Positions 33,063-43,709 are shown, counted from the first letter of the stretch. The stretch: 64,000 nucleotides of DNA from Endozoicomonas sp. G2_1 (GCF_017744155.1 NZ_JAGHQT010000004.1:186001-250000), one strand, 5' to 3'. The notes: generated by a model from the letters alone, not told the origin. Program-made: numbers and translations.

Positions 33063-33277
33063 AACAACTTTTCCACACTATTGGGCGGCAAAAATGCGCG
33101 AAGATAATCGCAGAGTATCACAAAAACAGCGTTTTTTGTTGATCCAGTGTGCTAAAAGCCTTGATTAAGTTTTATCCGCTCGCATATTTTATATCGAACA
33201 GTATAATAGCGGGATTAAAACAGACTATTTCCTGCTTAGAAAGCCAAAGAGTTGGCACATATCCTTTTGAGTAATTT

Positions 33278-34672
33278 ATGTTTGAAAATTTATCTGATCG
33301 TTTAACCAAAACGTTAAAGAATATTAGTGGTCGTGGCCGCTTAACCGAAGACAATATAAAAGATACGTTGCGTGAAGTGCGGATGGCACTTTTAGAAGCC
33401 GATGTTGCTTTACCTGTTGTTCGCGAGTTTATCAGCAAAGTTAAAGAACGCGCGGTTGGTCAAGACGTTTCCAAAAGCCTTACCCCTGGCCAAGTCTTTG
33501 TCAAAATTGTTCAAACAGAACTCGAATCGGCAATGGGTGAGGTTAACGAAGGCTTAAATTTAAAAGCTGCGCCACCAGCCGTTATTTTGATGGCGGGTTT
33601 ACAAGGTGCGGGTAAAACAACCTCGGTCGCGAAACTGAGTAAGTTTTTAACCACTCGTGAAAAGAAAAAAGTCTTAGTCGTAAGTGCTGACGTATACCGC
33701 CCAGCAGCGATCAAACAACTTGAGACCTTAGCCCAAGAAGTTAACGTTGAGTTCTTCCCAAGTGACATTAAGCAAAAGCCAATTGATATTGTTAACGGCG
33801 CGATTGATCACGCTAAAAAGCAATTTTTCGATGTTTTGATTGTCGATACCGCAGGTCGTTTGCACGTTGACGACAGCATGATGGACGAAATTAAACAGCT
33901 ACACGCTGCGATTAAGCCAGTTGAAACCCTGTTTACCGTTGATGCTATGACAGGTCAAGATGCCGCCAATACCGCGAAAGCGTTTAATGACGCGTTGCCG
34001 CTAACAGGGGTGATCTTAACTAAAACTGACGGTGACGCCCGTGGTGGTGCTGCACTTTCAATTCGTCATATTACCGGTAAACCCATTAAATTCTTGGGTG
34101 TTGGTGAAAAAACTGACGCCCTCGAAGCCTTCCATCCCGATCGCGTTGCGTCGCGTATTCTCGGCATGGGTGATGTCTTATCGCTTATTGAAGAAGTCGA
34201 ACAAAAAGTTGATAAAGAAAAGGCTGCTAAATTCGCCAATAAAGTAAAGTCGGGCAAAAGCTTTGATTTAGAAGACTTTCGAGAGCAGTTAGTACAAATG
34301 AAAAACATGGGTGGCATGATGGGCTTAATCGACAAGTTGCCGGGCATGGGTAATATGTCGGATCAAATCAAAGGCCAAATGGACGACAAGCTCACGGTTA
34401 GAATGGAAGCCATTATTAACTCGATGACACCTGCTGAACGTCAGCGTCCCGAAATTATTAAAGGTTCGCGTAAGCGCCGTATAGCGGCTGGTTCTGGCAC
34501 GCAAATTCAAGATGTCAATAAACTGATTAAACAGTTTACCCAGATGCAGAAAATGATGAAGAAAATGTCGGGTAAAGGTGGCATGCAGAAGATGATGCGT
34601 GGCATGAAAGGCATGTTACCACCGGGCATGGGCGGTGGCGGCGGATTCGGCGGCGGTATGTTTGGCCGATAA
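33278..34672 (+). CDS. ffh: Signal recognition particle protein Ffh (SRP54)
   Basis: A 464-residue SRP GTPase that binds signal sequences with 4.5S RNA and docks to FtsY. N domain (FENLSDRLTKTLKNISGRGRL), G domain with GLQGAGKTT, DTAGR and TKTDGDARGG, and a methionine-rich M domain (MKNMGGMMGLIDKLPGMGNM and the tail) are all present. The C-terminus has an unusual Gly/Phe/Met run. It precedes the S16 operon, as in E. coli, with a terminator in between. Confidence 0.99.
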   Translation: MFENLSDRLTKTLKNISGRGRLTEDNIKDTLREVRMALLEADVALPVVREFISKVKERAVGQDVSKSLTPGQVFVKIVQTELESAMGEVNEGLNLKAAPPAVILMAGLQGAGKTTSVAKLSKFLTTREKKKVLVVSADVYRPAAIKQLETLAQEVNVEFFPSDIKQKPIDIVNGAIDHAKKQFFDVLIVDTAGRLHVDDSMMDEIKQLHAAIKPVETLFTVDAMTGQDAANTAKAFNDALPLTGVILTKTDGDARGGAALSIRHITGKPIKFLGVGEKTDALEAFHPDRVASRILGMGDVLSLIEEVEQKVDKEKAAKFANKVKSGKSFDLEDFREQLVQMKNMGGMMGLIDKLPGMGNMSDQIKGQMDDKLTVRMEAIINSMTPAERQRPEIIKGSRKRRIAAGSGTQIQDVNKLIKQFTQMQKMMKKMSGKGGMQKMMRGMKGMLPPGMGGGGGFGGGMFGR

Positions 34673-34698
34673 GCGCTTATCGTTTAATTGTTCACAAG

Positions 34699-34740
34699 AA
34701 AGCTGTCAGCTACAAATGGAGCTGGCAGCTTTTTCGTTTT
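34699..34740 (+). terminator. Intrinsic terminator of ffh
   Basis: AAAGCTGTCAGCT (34699-34711) pairs with AGCTGGCAGCTTT (34720-34732) with one T-G pair, 8-base loop, followed by TTCGTTTT. Confidence 0.88.
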
Positions 34741-34843
34741 AGCGTTTTATTCCTCACTTTTTATTTTCAGCGCTTACTTTTCGCTTTTGTTTCTCCTTCC
34801 TGAGTACTAAGTAATTGCTTTACGCCGTAAACCAATTATCTCC

Positions 34844-34871
34844 TTGCATTTTTACTGGAAAAGCGTAGAAT
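34844..34871 (+). promoter_or_regulatory. Probable promoter of the rpsP-rimM-trmD-rplS operon
   Basis: TTGCAT (34844-34849), 16-bp spacer, TAGAAT (34866-34871), followed by the GC-rich stretch ACGCGAGC, a discriminator type seen at stringently controlled ribosomal promoters. It lies about 85 bp before rpsP. Confidence 0.65.
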
Positions 34872-34957
34872 ACGCGAGCTTTTCTGTCTGCCTGAGATAT
34901 TGGTTAGTCAGAAAGTGTCTGGAAAATTCGTTTAACATTAAATATATAGAGGACGGT

Positions 34958-35206
34958 ATGGTTACCATTCGTTTAGCTCGTGGTGGCGCGAAGAAGCGTC
35001 CATTCTATCAGGTTGTTGTTGCAGATAGCCGTAACTCTCGCGATGGTCGTTTCATCGAGAAAGTAGGTTTCTTCAACCCTACAGCACAAGGTCAAGCAGA
35101 AAAATTGCGTTTAGACCTAGATCGTATCAACCACTGGGTTGGTCAAGGTGCTGGTTTATCTGATCGTGTGGCTAAGTTAGTTAAAGACGCTCAAGCAGCG
35201 GCTTAA
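34958..35206 (+). CDS. rpsP: Small ribosomal subunit protein bS16
   Basis: An 82-residue ribosomal protein beginning [20 protein letters not shown], identical in form to bS16. The start at 34958 follows AGAGGACGGT; the longer upstream frame is not coding. It heads the conserved rpsP-rimM-trmD-rplS operon. Confidence 0.99.
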   Translation: MVTIRLARGGAKKRPFYQVVVADSRNSRDGRFIEKVGFFNPTAQGQAEKLRLDLDRINHWVGQGAGLSDRVAKLVKDAQAAA

Positions 35207-35232
35207 TTGCTTAGTAGTTTTAGGAGTATTTT

Positions 35233-35757
35233 GTGGCAGATTCAACAATCATTCTCGGTAAAGTAGGCGCTGTTTACGGTATCAAAGGCTGGTTGAAAAT
35301 AAATTCGTTTACTGAATTTCCTGAAGCAATTTTTGACTACGCCCCTTGGTCATTAAAATTAGGTGGCAAAGAACAATCAGTACAAGTCACTGATTGGCGC
35401 AGACACAACAATGGCTTGATTGCCAAGTTTGCTGGTATTGACGACAGAGACCTTGCACAAACATTAGTGAGTGCCGAGATTTTAGTCGACGAGCAAACCT
35501 TGCCTGATTTACCTGAAGGTGAATTTTACTGGCGAGACTTAATTGGCATGAAAGTAGTTACCACCAAAGGTTACGACCTTGGTGAAGTAACTGACATTAT
35601 GGAAACAGGCGCTAACGACGTATTGGTTGTTAAAGCAAACCGAAACGACGGTTTTGGTAAAAAAGAGCGGTTAATTCCTTATCTTTTTGACCAAGTTATC
35701 GACTCGATTTGCAAACAAACGAAACAAATTAATGTTGACTGGGACCCAGGTTTCTAG
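35233..35757 (+). CDS. rimM: Ribosome maturation factor RimM
   Basis: A 174-residue factor for 30S head assembly that binds S19. The N-terminal barrel starts [19 protein letters not shown], and the C-terminal PRC-like domain includes [24 protein letters not shown] and [11 protein letters not shown]. It starts with GTG at 35233, with AGGAG about 8 bp upstream, and lies between rpsP and trmD (3-bp gap to trmD) as expected. Confidence 0.98.
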   Translation: MADSTIILGKVGAVYGIKGWLKINSFTEFPEAIFDYAPWSLKLGGKEQSVQVTDWRRHNNGLIAKFAGIDDRDLAQTLVSAEILVDEQTLPDLPEGEFYWRDLIGMKVVTTKGYDLGEVTDIMETGANDVLVVKANRNDGFGKKERLIPYLFDQVIDSICKQTKQINVDWDPGF

Positions 35758-35760
35758 CTT

Positions 35761-36543
35761 GTGAATGACAGCAAAAAAATGTGGATTGGCGCGATTAGCC
35801 TATTTCCACAAATGTTTGATGCCATTACACAATACGGGGTGACAGGCCGAGCGATACGCAATGGGTTAATTGACTTCCACACGTGGAATCCAAGAGACTT
35901 TACCCATGATAAACATCGCACCGTTGACGACCGACCTTACGGCGGTGGTCCGGGCATGTTAATGATGGTTCAACCGTTGCGCGATGCCATTAGTGCAGCA
36001 AAAACTGCGGCACAAACGGCGGGCAAAAACGCTAAGGTCATATATTTGTCACCACAAGGCAGAAAATTGGACCAAACCGGTGTTAGTGAATTAGCACAAC
36101 ACGACGCGCTGATCTTTATTGCAGGGCGTTACGAAGGAATAGATGAACGGATCATCGAGTCAGATGTTGACCAAGAATGGTCGGTTGGCGATTACGTACT
36201 CAGCGGTGGTGAACTACCGGCGATGAACGTAATTGACGCGGTTGCCCGCTTTATTCCAGGAGTGCTTGGACATCAACAATCAGCTGAAGAAGACTCGTTC
36301 TCTAACGGCTTATTGGATTGTCCCCACTATACGAGACCTGAAGTATTGGATGACAAATCTGTACCGCAAGTGTTGTTAAGTGGTAATCACGAAAAAATAC
36401 GCCAGTGGCGCCAATTTCAGTCATTGCAAAGAACGTGGACCAGAAGACCTGAATTATTAACTGACCTAGCTCTGACAGCTGAACAACAGCAGATGCTTGA
36501 CCAAATTAAAGGCGAGTGTGATGCAGCAGACTGTGAACCCTAG
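35761..36543 (+). CDS. trmD: tRNA (guanine(37)-N1)-methyltransferase TrmD
   Basis: A 260-residue SPOUT-fold methyltransferase that makes m1G37 in tRNA. Diagnostic motifs are [28 protein letters not shown] and the knot region [17 protein letters not shown] keep the GTG at 35761 ([16 protein letters not shown]); the ATG at 35779 ([10 protein letters not shown]) is the usual family start but lacks a ribosome site. It is coupled to rimM and ends 13 bp before rplS. Confidence 0.98.
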   Translation: MNDSKKMWIGAISLFPQMFDAITQYGVTGRAIRNGLIDFHTWNPRDFTHDKHRTVDDRPYGGGPGMLMMVQPLRDAISAAKTAAQTAGKNAKVIYLSPQGRKLDQTGVSELAQHDALIFIAGRYEGIDERIIESDVDQEWSVGDYVLSGGELPAMNVIDAVARFIPGVLGHQQSAEEDSFSNGLLDCPHYTRPEVLDDKSVPQVLLSGNHEKIRQWRQFQSLQRTWTRRPELLTDLALTAEQQQMLDQIKGECDAADCEP

Positions 36544-36556
36544 GAAGAAGGTAAAT

Positions 36557-36910
36557 ATGAGTAATATTATTAAGCAGCTCGAACAAGAGCAAATGAAACA
36601 AGACGTGCCAGCGTTTGCTCCGTCAGACACTGTTGTTGTTCAAGTTAAAGTAAAAGAAGGTAATAAAGAGCGTCTTCAAGCGTTTGAAGGTGTTGTTATT
36701 GCTGTTAAAAACCGTGGCTTACATTCGGCTTTCACCGTTCGCAAAATTTCTAGCGGTGTAGGCGTTGAGCGTGTATTCCAGACACATAGCCCATTAATTG
36801 ACTCTATTACAGTCAAGCGTCGCGGTGATGTTCGTCAAGCTAAACTTTACTACTTACGTGAGCGTTCAGGTAAATCTGCACGTATCAAAGAGAAGTTGGC
36901 TAAGAAGTAA
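36557..36910 (+). CDS. rplS: Large ribosomal subunit protein bL19
   Basis: A 117-residue protein starting [20 protein letters not shown], with the conserved [20 protein letters not shown] and [11 protein letters not shown] parts of bL19, at the 30S-50S interface. Start chosen at 36557 after AGGAAGAAGG. Last gene of the operon, followed by a strong terminator. Confidence 0.99.
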   Translation: MSNIIKQLEQEQMKQDVPAFAPSDTVVVQVKVKEGNKERLQAFEGVVIAVKNRGLHSAFTVRKISSGVGVERVFQTHSPLIDSITVKRRGDVRQAKLYYLRERSGKSARIKEKLAKK

Positions 36911-36932
36911 GGCTTGCTTTACTATTGCTTTG

Positions 36933-36965
36933 AAAAAACCAGTTGGCTTGCCAACTGGTTTTTTT
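36933..36965 (+). terminator. Strong intrinsic terminator after rplS
   Basis: AAAAACCAGTTGGC (36934-36947), loop TT, GCCAACTGGTTTTT (36950-36963): a perfect 14-bp stem with T tract. The rest of the gap to 37265 holds a 16-bp perfect palindrome (TTAAAAGCGCTTTTAA, 36991-37006) and no gene. Confidence 0.95.
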
Positions 36966-37265
36966 ATACCCGCTCCTTTGTACATTCAATTTAAAAGCGC
37001 TTTTAACAAGTACTTCGTTAACCGGTATTTGGTTATTAAACGTCAAGCCAGCTTTTTTCCATGAATTTAGCTTGTGTGCTATGCCAAAAGTTTCTACCCC
37101 CTAGCTAAACTATTAATTACCGAAGCTTTCCCTTTTTTTATATGCTGATTAAATGTCTAGTAAGTAACACCTGTTATTTCGGGACTGAAAATATTAAAAA
37201 TTATTATAACTAGCTGATTAGTATTATTTTTGAATATCAGCAAATTGTTTCAATTTGGTAGTTTT

Positions 37266-38150
37266 ATGGAAGCTTTAATTACACCGGCTTTGTTGTTTGC
37301 ACAGGCCGTTATCATGTTCTCTCTTGGTGTTGGGCTAACGCTAGCTGACTTCAAAAGAATCATCGATCGACCTTACGTTTTCGCTATTGGCATTTGTTGT
37401 CAGGTTGTTTTTGTCCCACTTTGTGCCTTAGCGATTGTTTATTTATTTAATTTCCCGCCAGTATTCGCCGCAGGCTTAATGATTTTGAGTTTTTGTCCTG
37501 GTGGTGTTACCAGTAACATTATCTCCAAGCTATCAAAAGCTGATGTTGCCTTATCAGTATCACTCACTGCCATCGTCAGTGTTATGTCTTTTCTTACCGT
37601 ACCAGCGTTAGTGTCGTGGGCCATCACTCATTTTATGGGGGAAGACGCCATTGAATTTTCATTTTTCGATTTGAGTATTGTTACTTTTGTTGTAACAACG
37701 ACACCAGTAGTGCTTGGTGTTGTGTTGCGTCACTACAAGTCAGTATTAGCGATTAAGTTAGAAAGTGTTTTAGAAAAAATTGCTATGGTACTTTGGGTCA
37801 TCATTGTAGCTCTGGCCGTTGCCAACGTTTTTGAAAGGTTAGTTGCTAACTTTGCTCAAATTGGCACGGGCATTTTGTTAATGCCGTTTGTTCTTGTGGT
37901 ATTTTCACTAATTACTAGCCGTTTATTTGGACTAGACATTAGAGAGAGCAAAACCTTAGCTGTTGAAAGCAGTATTCAAAACTCACCATTGGCTATCGCT
38001 TTGGCTGCCACCATTACCGGCGCAACTGGCTTTGTTGGCGAGCTCGCAATGCCAGCTGCAGTCTACTCAATTACTATGTATTTAGTAGCAATCGTCTTTA
38101 TTCTATTTTTTAGAAACTGGAACCCTAAATCGGTTGTTGCAACAGCATAA
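37266..38150 (+). CDS. Bile acid:sodium symporter (BASS) family transporter
   Basis: From ATG 37266 the protein has 294 residues with about nine to ten membrane helices. The BASS-family features are visible: FSLGVGLTLADFKRI near the start, SFCPGGVTSNIISKLSKADVA, and ESSIQNSPLAIALAA near the end. Such proteins couple sodium to uptake of bile acids or other organic anions. The real substrate in a marine bacterium is unknown, and the nearby acs does not prove a link. A TTG at 37230 would add 12 residues but has no ribosome site. Confidence 0.85.
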   Translation: MEALITPALLFAQAVIMFSLGVGLTLADFKRIIDRPYVFAIGICCQVVFVPLCALAIVYLFNFPPVFAAGLMILSFCPGGVTSNIISKLSKADVALSVSLTAIVSVMSFLTVPALVSWAITHFMGEDAIEFSFFDLSIVTFVVTTTPVVLGVVLRHYKSVLAIKLESVLEKIAMVLWVIIVALAVANVFERLVANFAQIGTGILLMPFVLVVFSLITSRLFGLDIRESKTLAVESSIQNSPLAIALAATITGATGFVGELAMPAAVYSITMYLVAIVFILFFRNWNPKSVVATA

Positions 38151-38330
38151 GCAACCAGTTTAATCCGCTTTAACAGATGATTGTTTTTAAGAAGATAAAT
38201 CTCTGTTAAAGCGCAAATTGTGCTTGAAACACCTATTGTTGAGTGTCAAAGTTGTGACTAAGTTAGCGAAATGACTAACTAATGATAACAATGTAAACGA
38301 TGCAAGTTGACCAAACAACAGAGAGCAAGC

Positions 38331-40283
38331 ATGAATGAATTAAAGAGCCTGTACCCAGTTTCCTCGCAGGCAAAAGCTAACACTCATATCGATGCGCAAA
38401 CCTACGAGCGCATGTATCAAGAATCTATCAATAATCCCGACGCCTTTTGGGCTGATCAAGCCAAAGAATTTATCGACTGGTATAAACCTTGGCAGAGCGT
38501 CAGTGACGTTGACTACCACAAAGCAGAAATTAGTTGGTTTAAAGGTGCCAAACTCAATGTTAGCTACAATTGTATTGATCGCCATTTACCCGAAAAGGCC
38601 AATGATACCGCGATTATCTTTGAAGGTGACGAACCCAGCGATGATTTAACCGTCAGTTACCAAGAACTGCACGATCATGTTGCTCGCTTTGCCAATCTGC
38701 TTAAGCAACGAGGTGTTAAAAAGGGCGACCGCGTTTGTATTTATATGCCGATGATTCCTGAAACAGGCTATGCAATGTTAGCTTGTGCTCGCATTGGTGC
38801 GGTTCATTCGGTAGTTTTTGGTGGTTTTTCTAGTGAGTCAATTAAAGCGCGGATTCAAGACGCCGATTGTCAGGTCGTGATTACTGCGGATGAAGGTGTG
38901 CGCGGCGGCAAGATAATACCGCTGAAAGCCAATGTTGATGCCGCCATAAATGACCTAGATACAGTGCACACTGTTGTTGTCGTTGAGCGCACTGGCGCAC
39001 AATCGGTCAAAGACTGCTGGCAAGCTGAGCGCGATGTTCATTACCAAGAGGCGATCACCAATTTACCTGCACAGTGTACACCCGAAGTGATGGATGCCGA
39101 AGATCCATTGTTTATTCTTTATACTTCGGGCTCTACGGGTAAGCCCAAAGGGGTGTTGCACACGTGCGGTGGCTATATTTTGTATGCCGCCATGACCCAT
39201 AAATACGTGTTTGATTATCAAGATGGCGAAGTGTATTGGTGTACCGCTGATGCCGGCTGGATAACCGGCCACTCTTATATTTTTTACGGGCCATTAGCCA
39301 ATGGTGCGACAACATTAGTCTTTGAAGGCGTGCCTACTTACCCAGATGCTGGCCGTTTCTGGCAAGTGTGTGAGAAGCATAAAGTTAATATCTTCTATAC
39401 CGCGCCAACCGCGATTAGAGCATTAATGAGCTTGGGTGATGAATTAGTTGAACGTTCAGATTTATCGTCAATTCGCTTACTCGGCACCGTTGGAGAGCCA
39501 ATTAACCCTGAGGCTTGGCATTGGTATTACGAAATTGTTGGAAACAGTCGATGCTCAATCGTTGACACTTGGTGGCAAACCGAAACTGGCGGCATTTTAA
39601 TTACCTCGCTCCCCGGCGCTGTTGATATGAAGCCCGGCGCTGCAGGTAAGCCATTTTTTGGTGTTCAACCGGCGATACTGTCAAAAGAAGGTGAGTTACT
39701 CGAAGGCGAAAATCGCGGCCGCTTAGTGATGACTGGCAGTTGGCCAGGGCAAATGCGCACTGTTTACGGTGACCAACAACGCTTTTACGATACTTATTTT
39801 AGTCAATACCCCGGCAATTATTTTTCCGGCGATGGCGTCAAACGCGATAGCGACGGCTTTTATTGGATCACAGGTCGTATTGATGATGTGTTAAATGTCT
39901 CTGGTCATCGCTTGGGGACTGCTGAAATCGAAAGTGCCTTAGTGTTACACCCAGCTGTTGCTGAAGCTGCGGTGGTTGGTTACCCCCATGAAATCAAGGG
40001 GCAGGGTATTTACGCTTATATTTCTTTGATGAACAGTGCTCATGAGTCAGATGACTTAATCACCGAGCTACAAGAGTTTGTCGCTAAAGAATTAGGTCGT
40101 TTTGCTAAACCTGACTACATTCAATATGCACCGGGCTTGCCTAAAACACGCTCGGGCAAAATTATGCGTCGCATTTTGCGCAAAATTGCTGAAAATGAAT
40201 TAGAAAACTTAGGTGATACTTCAACCTTGGCGGACCCAGCTGTAGTTGAGCACTTAATTGACAATAGAATTGTTCACCAATAA
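38331..40283 (+). CDS. acs: Acetyl-CoA synthetase
   Basis: A 650-residue AMP-forming acetate-CoA ligase from ATG 38331 ([13 protein letters not shown]), preceded by AGAGAGCAAG. Motifs: [11 protein letters not shown] for ATP binding, [11 protein letters not shown] for the acetate/adenylate pocket, [20 protein letters not shown] with the hinge aspartate, and the C-terminal [11 protein letters not shown] lysine that is acetylated in regulated homologues. It activates acetate for the TCA/glyoxylate route. E. coli Acs is 652 residues. An upstream TTG at 38307 is unlikely. Confidence 0.98.
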   Translation: MNELKSLYPVSSQAKANTHIDAQTYERMYQESINNPDAFWADQAKEFIDWYKPWQSVSDVDYHKAEISWFKGAKLNVSYNCIDRHLPEKANDTAIIFEGDEPSDDLTVSYQELHDHVARFANLLKQRGVKKGDRVCIYMPMIPETGYAMLACARIGAVHSVVFGGFSSESIKARIQDADCQVVITADEGVRGGKIIPLKANVDAAINDLDTVHTVVVVERTGAQSVKDCWQAERDVHYQEAITNLPAQCTPEVMDAEDPLFILYTSGSTGKPKGVLHTCGGYILYAAMTHKYVFDYQDGEVYWCTADAGWITGHSYIFYGPLANGATTLVFEGVPTYPDAGRFWQVCEKHKVNIFYTAPTAIRALMSLGDELVERSDLSSIRLLGTVGEPINPEAWHWYYEIVGNSRCSIVDTWWQTETGGILITSLPGAVDMKPGAAGKPFFGVQPAILSKEGELLEGENRGRLVMTGSWPGQMRTVYGDQQRFYDTYFSQYPGNYFSGDGVKRDSDGFYWITGRIDDVLNVSGHRLGTAEIESALVLHPAVAEAAVVGYPHEIKGQGIYAYISLMNSAHESDDLITELQEFVAKELGRFAKPDYIQYAPGLPKTRSGKIMRRILRKIAENELENLGDTSTLADPAVVEHLIDNRIVHQ

Positions 40284-40323
40284 GTGAACTAGGTTTTGGC
40301 TTAACTTTATTTGGAACAAGGTA

Positions 40324-40962
40324 ATGAAAAATAAAAGGTTTTTATTGTCAGCGTTATTTTCAGGAATTACTGCGCTAGCACTTTTTGCTTGTAGTAATCA
40401 AACTCAGCAAGCTGGACCAAAATTGGCGGAGCAGGGCGGAGTTTTGACCTTGTTTAATGGCGAAAATCTCAGCGGGTGGCGTCAGCAAGGTGATGTTCAG
40501 TGGTTAGTGAAAAACGGCGAAATAACCACTAATGAGGCTGGTGAAAAAGGCTATTTGATCACGGATAAGGCTTACCGAGATTTTGAATTGAGTCTAGAGT
40601 TTTGGCCAGATGCCGAAGTCAATTCAGGTGTTTTTATTCGCTGTGGCAGTATTGACAGGCTAAGTGCTGATGGCTGTTTTGAGCTCAATATTTGGGATCA
40701 GCACCCTAACCAAAAAAATCGCACAGGCGCTATTGTTAAGCTGGCAACGCCGTTAGCCAAAGTAGAAACGCTAAACCAGTGGAATCAATATTTGATTATT
40801 GCGCAAGGCAATCGTATTCAAGCTAAAATTAATGGCGTATTGGTGGCCGATTATCAAATTAAAGATAATATCAGGGCTAAGCGCGGTTATGTCGCACTGC
40901 AACGCTTTAAACAGGGAATGATTAAGTTTCGCAATATTGAACTTACGCCGCTTACTCCATAA
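40324..40962 (+). CDS. DUF1080 (3-keto-disaccharide hydrolase-like) lipoprotein
   Basis: A 212-residue lipoprotein with lipobox LFAC (Cys23). The mature part is a concanavalin-like beta sandwich of the DUF1080 family: LFNGENLSGWRQQGDVQWLV, GYLITDKAYRDFELSLEFW, NSGVFIRCG, and a FRNIELTPL ending. Some DUF1080 proteins act on 3-keto-glycosides; a role here is inferred only. The position after acs (40 bp gap) may mean shared transcription. Confidence 0.88.
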   Translation: MKNKRFLLSALFSGITALALFACSNQTQQAGPKLAEQGGVLTLFNGENLSGWRQQGDVQWLVKNGEITTNEAGEKGYLITDKAYRDFELSLEFWPDAEVNSGVFIRCGSIDRLSADGCFELNIWDQHPNQKNRTGAIVKLATPLAKVETLNQWNQYLIIAQGNRIQAKINGVLVADYQIKDNIRAKRGYVALQRFKQGMIKFRNIELTPLTP

Positions 40963-41034
40963 TCTAACGCACATTAGCCATGTACCACCGATGACGTAAT
41001 GATTATTTCAGCATAGTTTGAGTACAGTTTGATG

Positions 41035-41068
41035 AAAAACGCATAAGCTCCTTATGCGTTTTTTTTAT
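41035..41068 (+). terminator. Intrinsic terminator after the DUF1080 gene
   Basis: AAAAACGCATAAG (41035-41047), loop CTC, CTTATGCGTTTTT (41051-41063), then TTTATTTTT. A perfect 13-bp stem. Confidence 0.92.
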
Positions 41069-41190
41069 TTTTAGGGGCTTTATTTGGTGTGTTTGTTATA
41101 GTTTAAAAAACACTCTTTGTCATTGTTTTATGTTTATCATAATGATTTATAAGAATTTTTGTCTTTATTGAACTGGGTTGTAGTTTTGTG

Positions 41191-41224
41191 TTGTCACAAA
41201 AGTGTCATCTATATGCGATACAAT
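41191..41224 (+). promoter_or_regulatory. Pho box and promoter of the pst operon
   Basis: TTGTCAC-AAAA-GTGTCAT (41191-41208) has the 7-4-7 direct repeat of the PhoB site (consensus CTGTCAT-N4-CTGTCAT, 11 of 14 repeat bases). TACAAT (41219-41224) sits 10 bp downstream as the -10 element, the standard spacing for PhoB-activated promoters. pstC begins at 41280. The rest of the 40963-41279 gap holds only the terminator above. Confidence 0.88.
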
Positions 41225-41279
41225 CCTCTGATTAACTTACCATTGCTAATTTTATCATTTTCGTTATTAAGGCTTACTT

Positions 41280-43709
41280 GTGACTCTAAGGTCAGGTTCA
41301 GCAAAATCTCGTTTGCTGAAAAACAAACTCGCGCGCTATTTTATTACCCTTGGCGGGGTTGGTGTGCTGTTTACCTTAGTATTTATCTTCTTGTATTTGC
41401 TGTACGTGATTAAACCGATTTTTGACGATGTTGAGGTTGACGCGCTTGCTTCCATCCTGGTTAATAACGACAGCACTAGCCAAGTTAATCATACTAATAG
41501 CTCAATAGCATTTATTGGCTTGGACGAATATCAACAAGTCGCTTATCAAGTCAGACAAAATGGACAAATAGACTTTTATCAACTTGTTGATTCTGACTTT
41601 CATCGCTCTGGCACCAACATATTGTCGAGCTCGTTAGCGGGTAATGAGCCGCTTGCCGTCAATAACAATCCTGTTGTTGATATTGTGCGTTCAGCAAACA
41701 ATAAATTTGCCTTGCTCAATAGCGATGGCCAAGTCAATTTAGTCGATGTAAAGTTCATTAGCCGATATCTTGCCGACAGCCAAGAAATACAGCCTAGGCT
41801 CGATTATCCTATTGGCAAGCAAGGTTTTGATCTTGTGCCAAATCAGGCCAAGGTTGAGTTGTTCAGTTATGCAACCGAGCAAGGTCGCTCTCGCTTTGTC
41901 ACACTAACGTCAGACAAGCGCTTAGTTGTTACCACTATTTCAAAAAAACAAAAACAAAAACAAAAACAAAAACAAAAGCAACCTGCTGCAGGCATCACTG
42001 CACTTAATATTCGTTATCACGAGCTAGCGAAAGAAGTGAATGCTGATCAGCTATTAATTACCCCTGATTTAAGTTTGGCGATTGTGCGCGATCACAACCT
42101 TGTGTCGGTGTATCGGCTTAATGATTTAGCCGAGCGCCGCCAAATGCTGAACGAATCGAGCGAATCAAATACAGCAAGTATTCTTTCTTCTGAAAATAGT
42201 GCGGCGGTTGAACTCAGTGCTGATATTGAGCGTTATAATCGCGAGTTCCTACACAGTCAGTTTCAACCGTTCAGCAGTTTGACTGATAAAGCAAATATCA
42301 GTGCCATGAGCTTGTTGTCGGGCAGTAGCTCAATCTTATTTGGTTCAAGCAAGGGTGAGGTAAGTCAGTGGTTTGAAGTCATGACCTCACGCGGTCGCGT
42401 ATTCAAAGAAATACGCCAGTTCGACGTGGGCGATAATGCCATTGTCGCGATTTACCCTGAGCTGTTTCGCAAGAGCTTTTTCACTCTTGATAGCGAGCAA
42501 GACCTCGGTATTTTTTACACCACCAGTGAGGCGGATCTTTGGCGTGGTAAAGTTGCTCAACAAACGTCACTGGCGATCGCCATTTCACCACGTGCCGATG
42601 CCTTGCTAGTGAGTGAACTGTCTGAGCAAGGTGGAAGCCAATTGACCTTGTTTAGCGTTGATAATCAGCACCCAGAAATCACATGGCGAGCACTGTGGCA
42701 ACGCGTTTGGTATGAAGACTATCCAGAGCCCGCTTATGTTTGGCAGTCAAGCTCAGGTTCAGACGAGTTTGAAGCCAAGTTTTCACTGGTGCCCATTTCA
42801 TTTGGTACCATAAAAGCAGCGTTTTACGCGATGATTTTTGCGATTCCAATTGCGATTACCGCCGCTATTTATACTGCTTATTTTATGCCGTCGAAGTTGC
42901 GTCGTAAGGTCAAGCCAACTATCGAAATGATGGAAGCATTGCCAACGGTGATACTGGGCTTTTTAGCAGGCCTTTGGTTAGCGCCAATTATTGAACAATA
43001 CTTAGCAGCAGTTTTGTTGCTGCTGATTATTCTGCCGATTACCGTATTACTGGTAGCTTTTGGTTGGCATAAGTTACCGAAAGATTGGAAATTAATGCTA
43101 CCAGAGAGCTGGTCGCCGTTAATTCTTATTCCGTTTATTATCTTAGTGAGCGTTTTTGCCTTTAAATTTTCATCAACATTTGAAGCTTGGTTCTTTGCCG
43201 GCGACATGCGTTTATACGTCACTGAATACTTAGGCATCGACTACGATCAGCGCAATGCCTTAGTGATAGGTATTGCGATGGGTTTTGCTGTTATTCCAAC
43301 CATCTTTTCGATTGCTGAAGACGCTATTTTTAGTGTTCCGAAACACTTAACTAGCGGCGCTTTGGCGTTGGGCGCGACACCTTGGCAAACCTTAATTACA
43401 GTGGTGCTGTTAACTGCAAGTCCGGGCATTTTTTCCGCGATTATGATGGGCTTAGGGCGTGCCGTTGGTGAAACCATGATTGTCTTAATGGCAACCGGTA
43501 ACACACCAATTCTCGACTGGAATATGTTGCAAGGTATGCGCACCTTAGCAGCTAATATTGCGATAGAAATGCCGGAATCAGAAGTCGGTAGTTCTCATTA
43601 TCGAGTGTTGTTCTTAGCGGCCTTTGTTTTGTTCGTTTTCACATTTATCTTCAATACCTTAGCCGAACTGATTCGTCAGCGGTTAAGAGATAAGTACAGT
43701 TCGTTGTAG
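41280..43709 (+). CDS. pstC: Phosphate ABC transporter permease PstC, long form
   Basis: An 809-residue permease, far longer than E. coli PstC (319). After a cytoplasmic start and one membrane helix (about 20-44), about 450 residues form an extracytoplasmic region rich in beta-propeller-like repeats. The transport domain starts near residue 506 (SFGTIKAAFYAMIFAIPIAI) and has the EAA loop (GALALGATPWQTLITVVLL) and GRAVGETMIVLMATGN. A KQ repeat (about 221-234) comes from a CAAAAA microsatellite. GTG start at 41280. It forms the channel with PstA. Long PstC/PstA forms are known in other gammaproteobacteria such as Pseudomonas and Shewanella. Confidence 0.93.
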   Translation: MTLRSGSAKSRLLKNKLARYFITLGGVGVLFTLVFIFLYLLYVIKPIFDDVEVDALASILVNNDSTSQVNHTNSSIAFIGLDEYQQVAYQVRQNGQIDFYQLVDSDFHRSGTNILSSSLAGNEPLAVNNNPVVDIVRSANNKFALLNSDGQVNLVDVKFISRYLADSQEIQPRLDYPIGKQGFDLVPNQAKVELFSYATEQGRSRFVTLTSDKRLVVTTISKKQKQKQKQKQKQPAAGITALNIRYHELAKEVNADQLLITPDLSLAIVRDHNLVSVYRLNDLAERRQMLNESSESNTASILSSENSAAVELSADIERYNREFLHSQFQPFSSLTDKANISAMSLLSGSSSILFGSSKGEVSQWFEVMTSRGRVFKEIRQFDVGDNAIVAIYPELFRKSFFTLDSEQDLGIFYTTSEADLWRGKVAQQTSLAIAISPRADALLVSELSEQGGSQLTLFSVDNQHPEITWRALWQRVWYEDYPEPAYVWQSSSGSDEFEAKFSLVPISFGTIKAAFYAMIFAIPIAITAAIYTAYFMPSKLRRKVKPTIEMMEALPTVILGFLAGLWLAPIIEQYLAAVLLLLIILPITVLLVAFGWHKLPKDWKLMLPESWSPLILIPFIILVSVFAFKFSSTFEAWFFAGDMRLYVTEYLGIDYDQRNALVIGIAMGFAVIPTIFSIAEDAIFSVPKHLTSGALALGATPWQTLITVVLLTASPGIFSAIMMGLGRAVGETMIVLMATGNTPILDWNMLQGMRTLAANIAIEMPESEVGSSHYRVLFLAAFVLFVFTFIFNTLAELIRQRLRDKYSSL

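Noticed and set aside
34844-34957. N-terminal extension of S16
   Set aside because: bS16 begins with MVTIRL at 34958 behind AGAGGACGG; the extension covers the promoter and leader.
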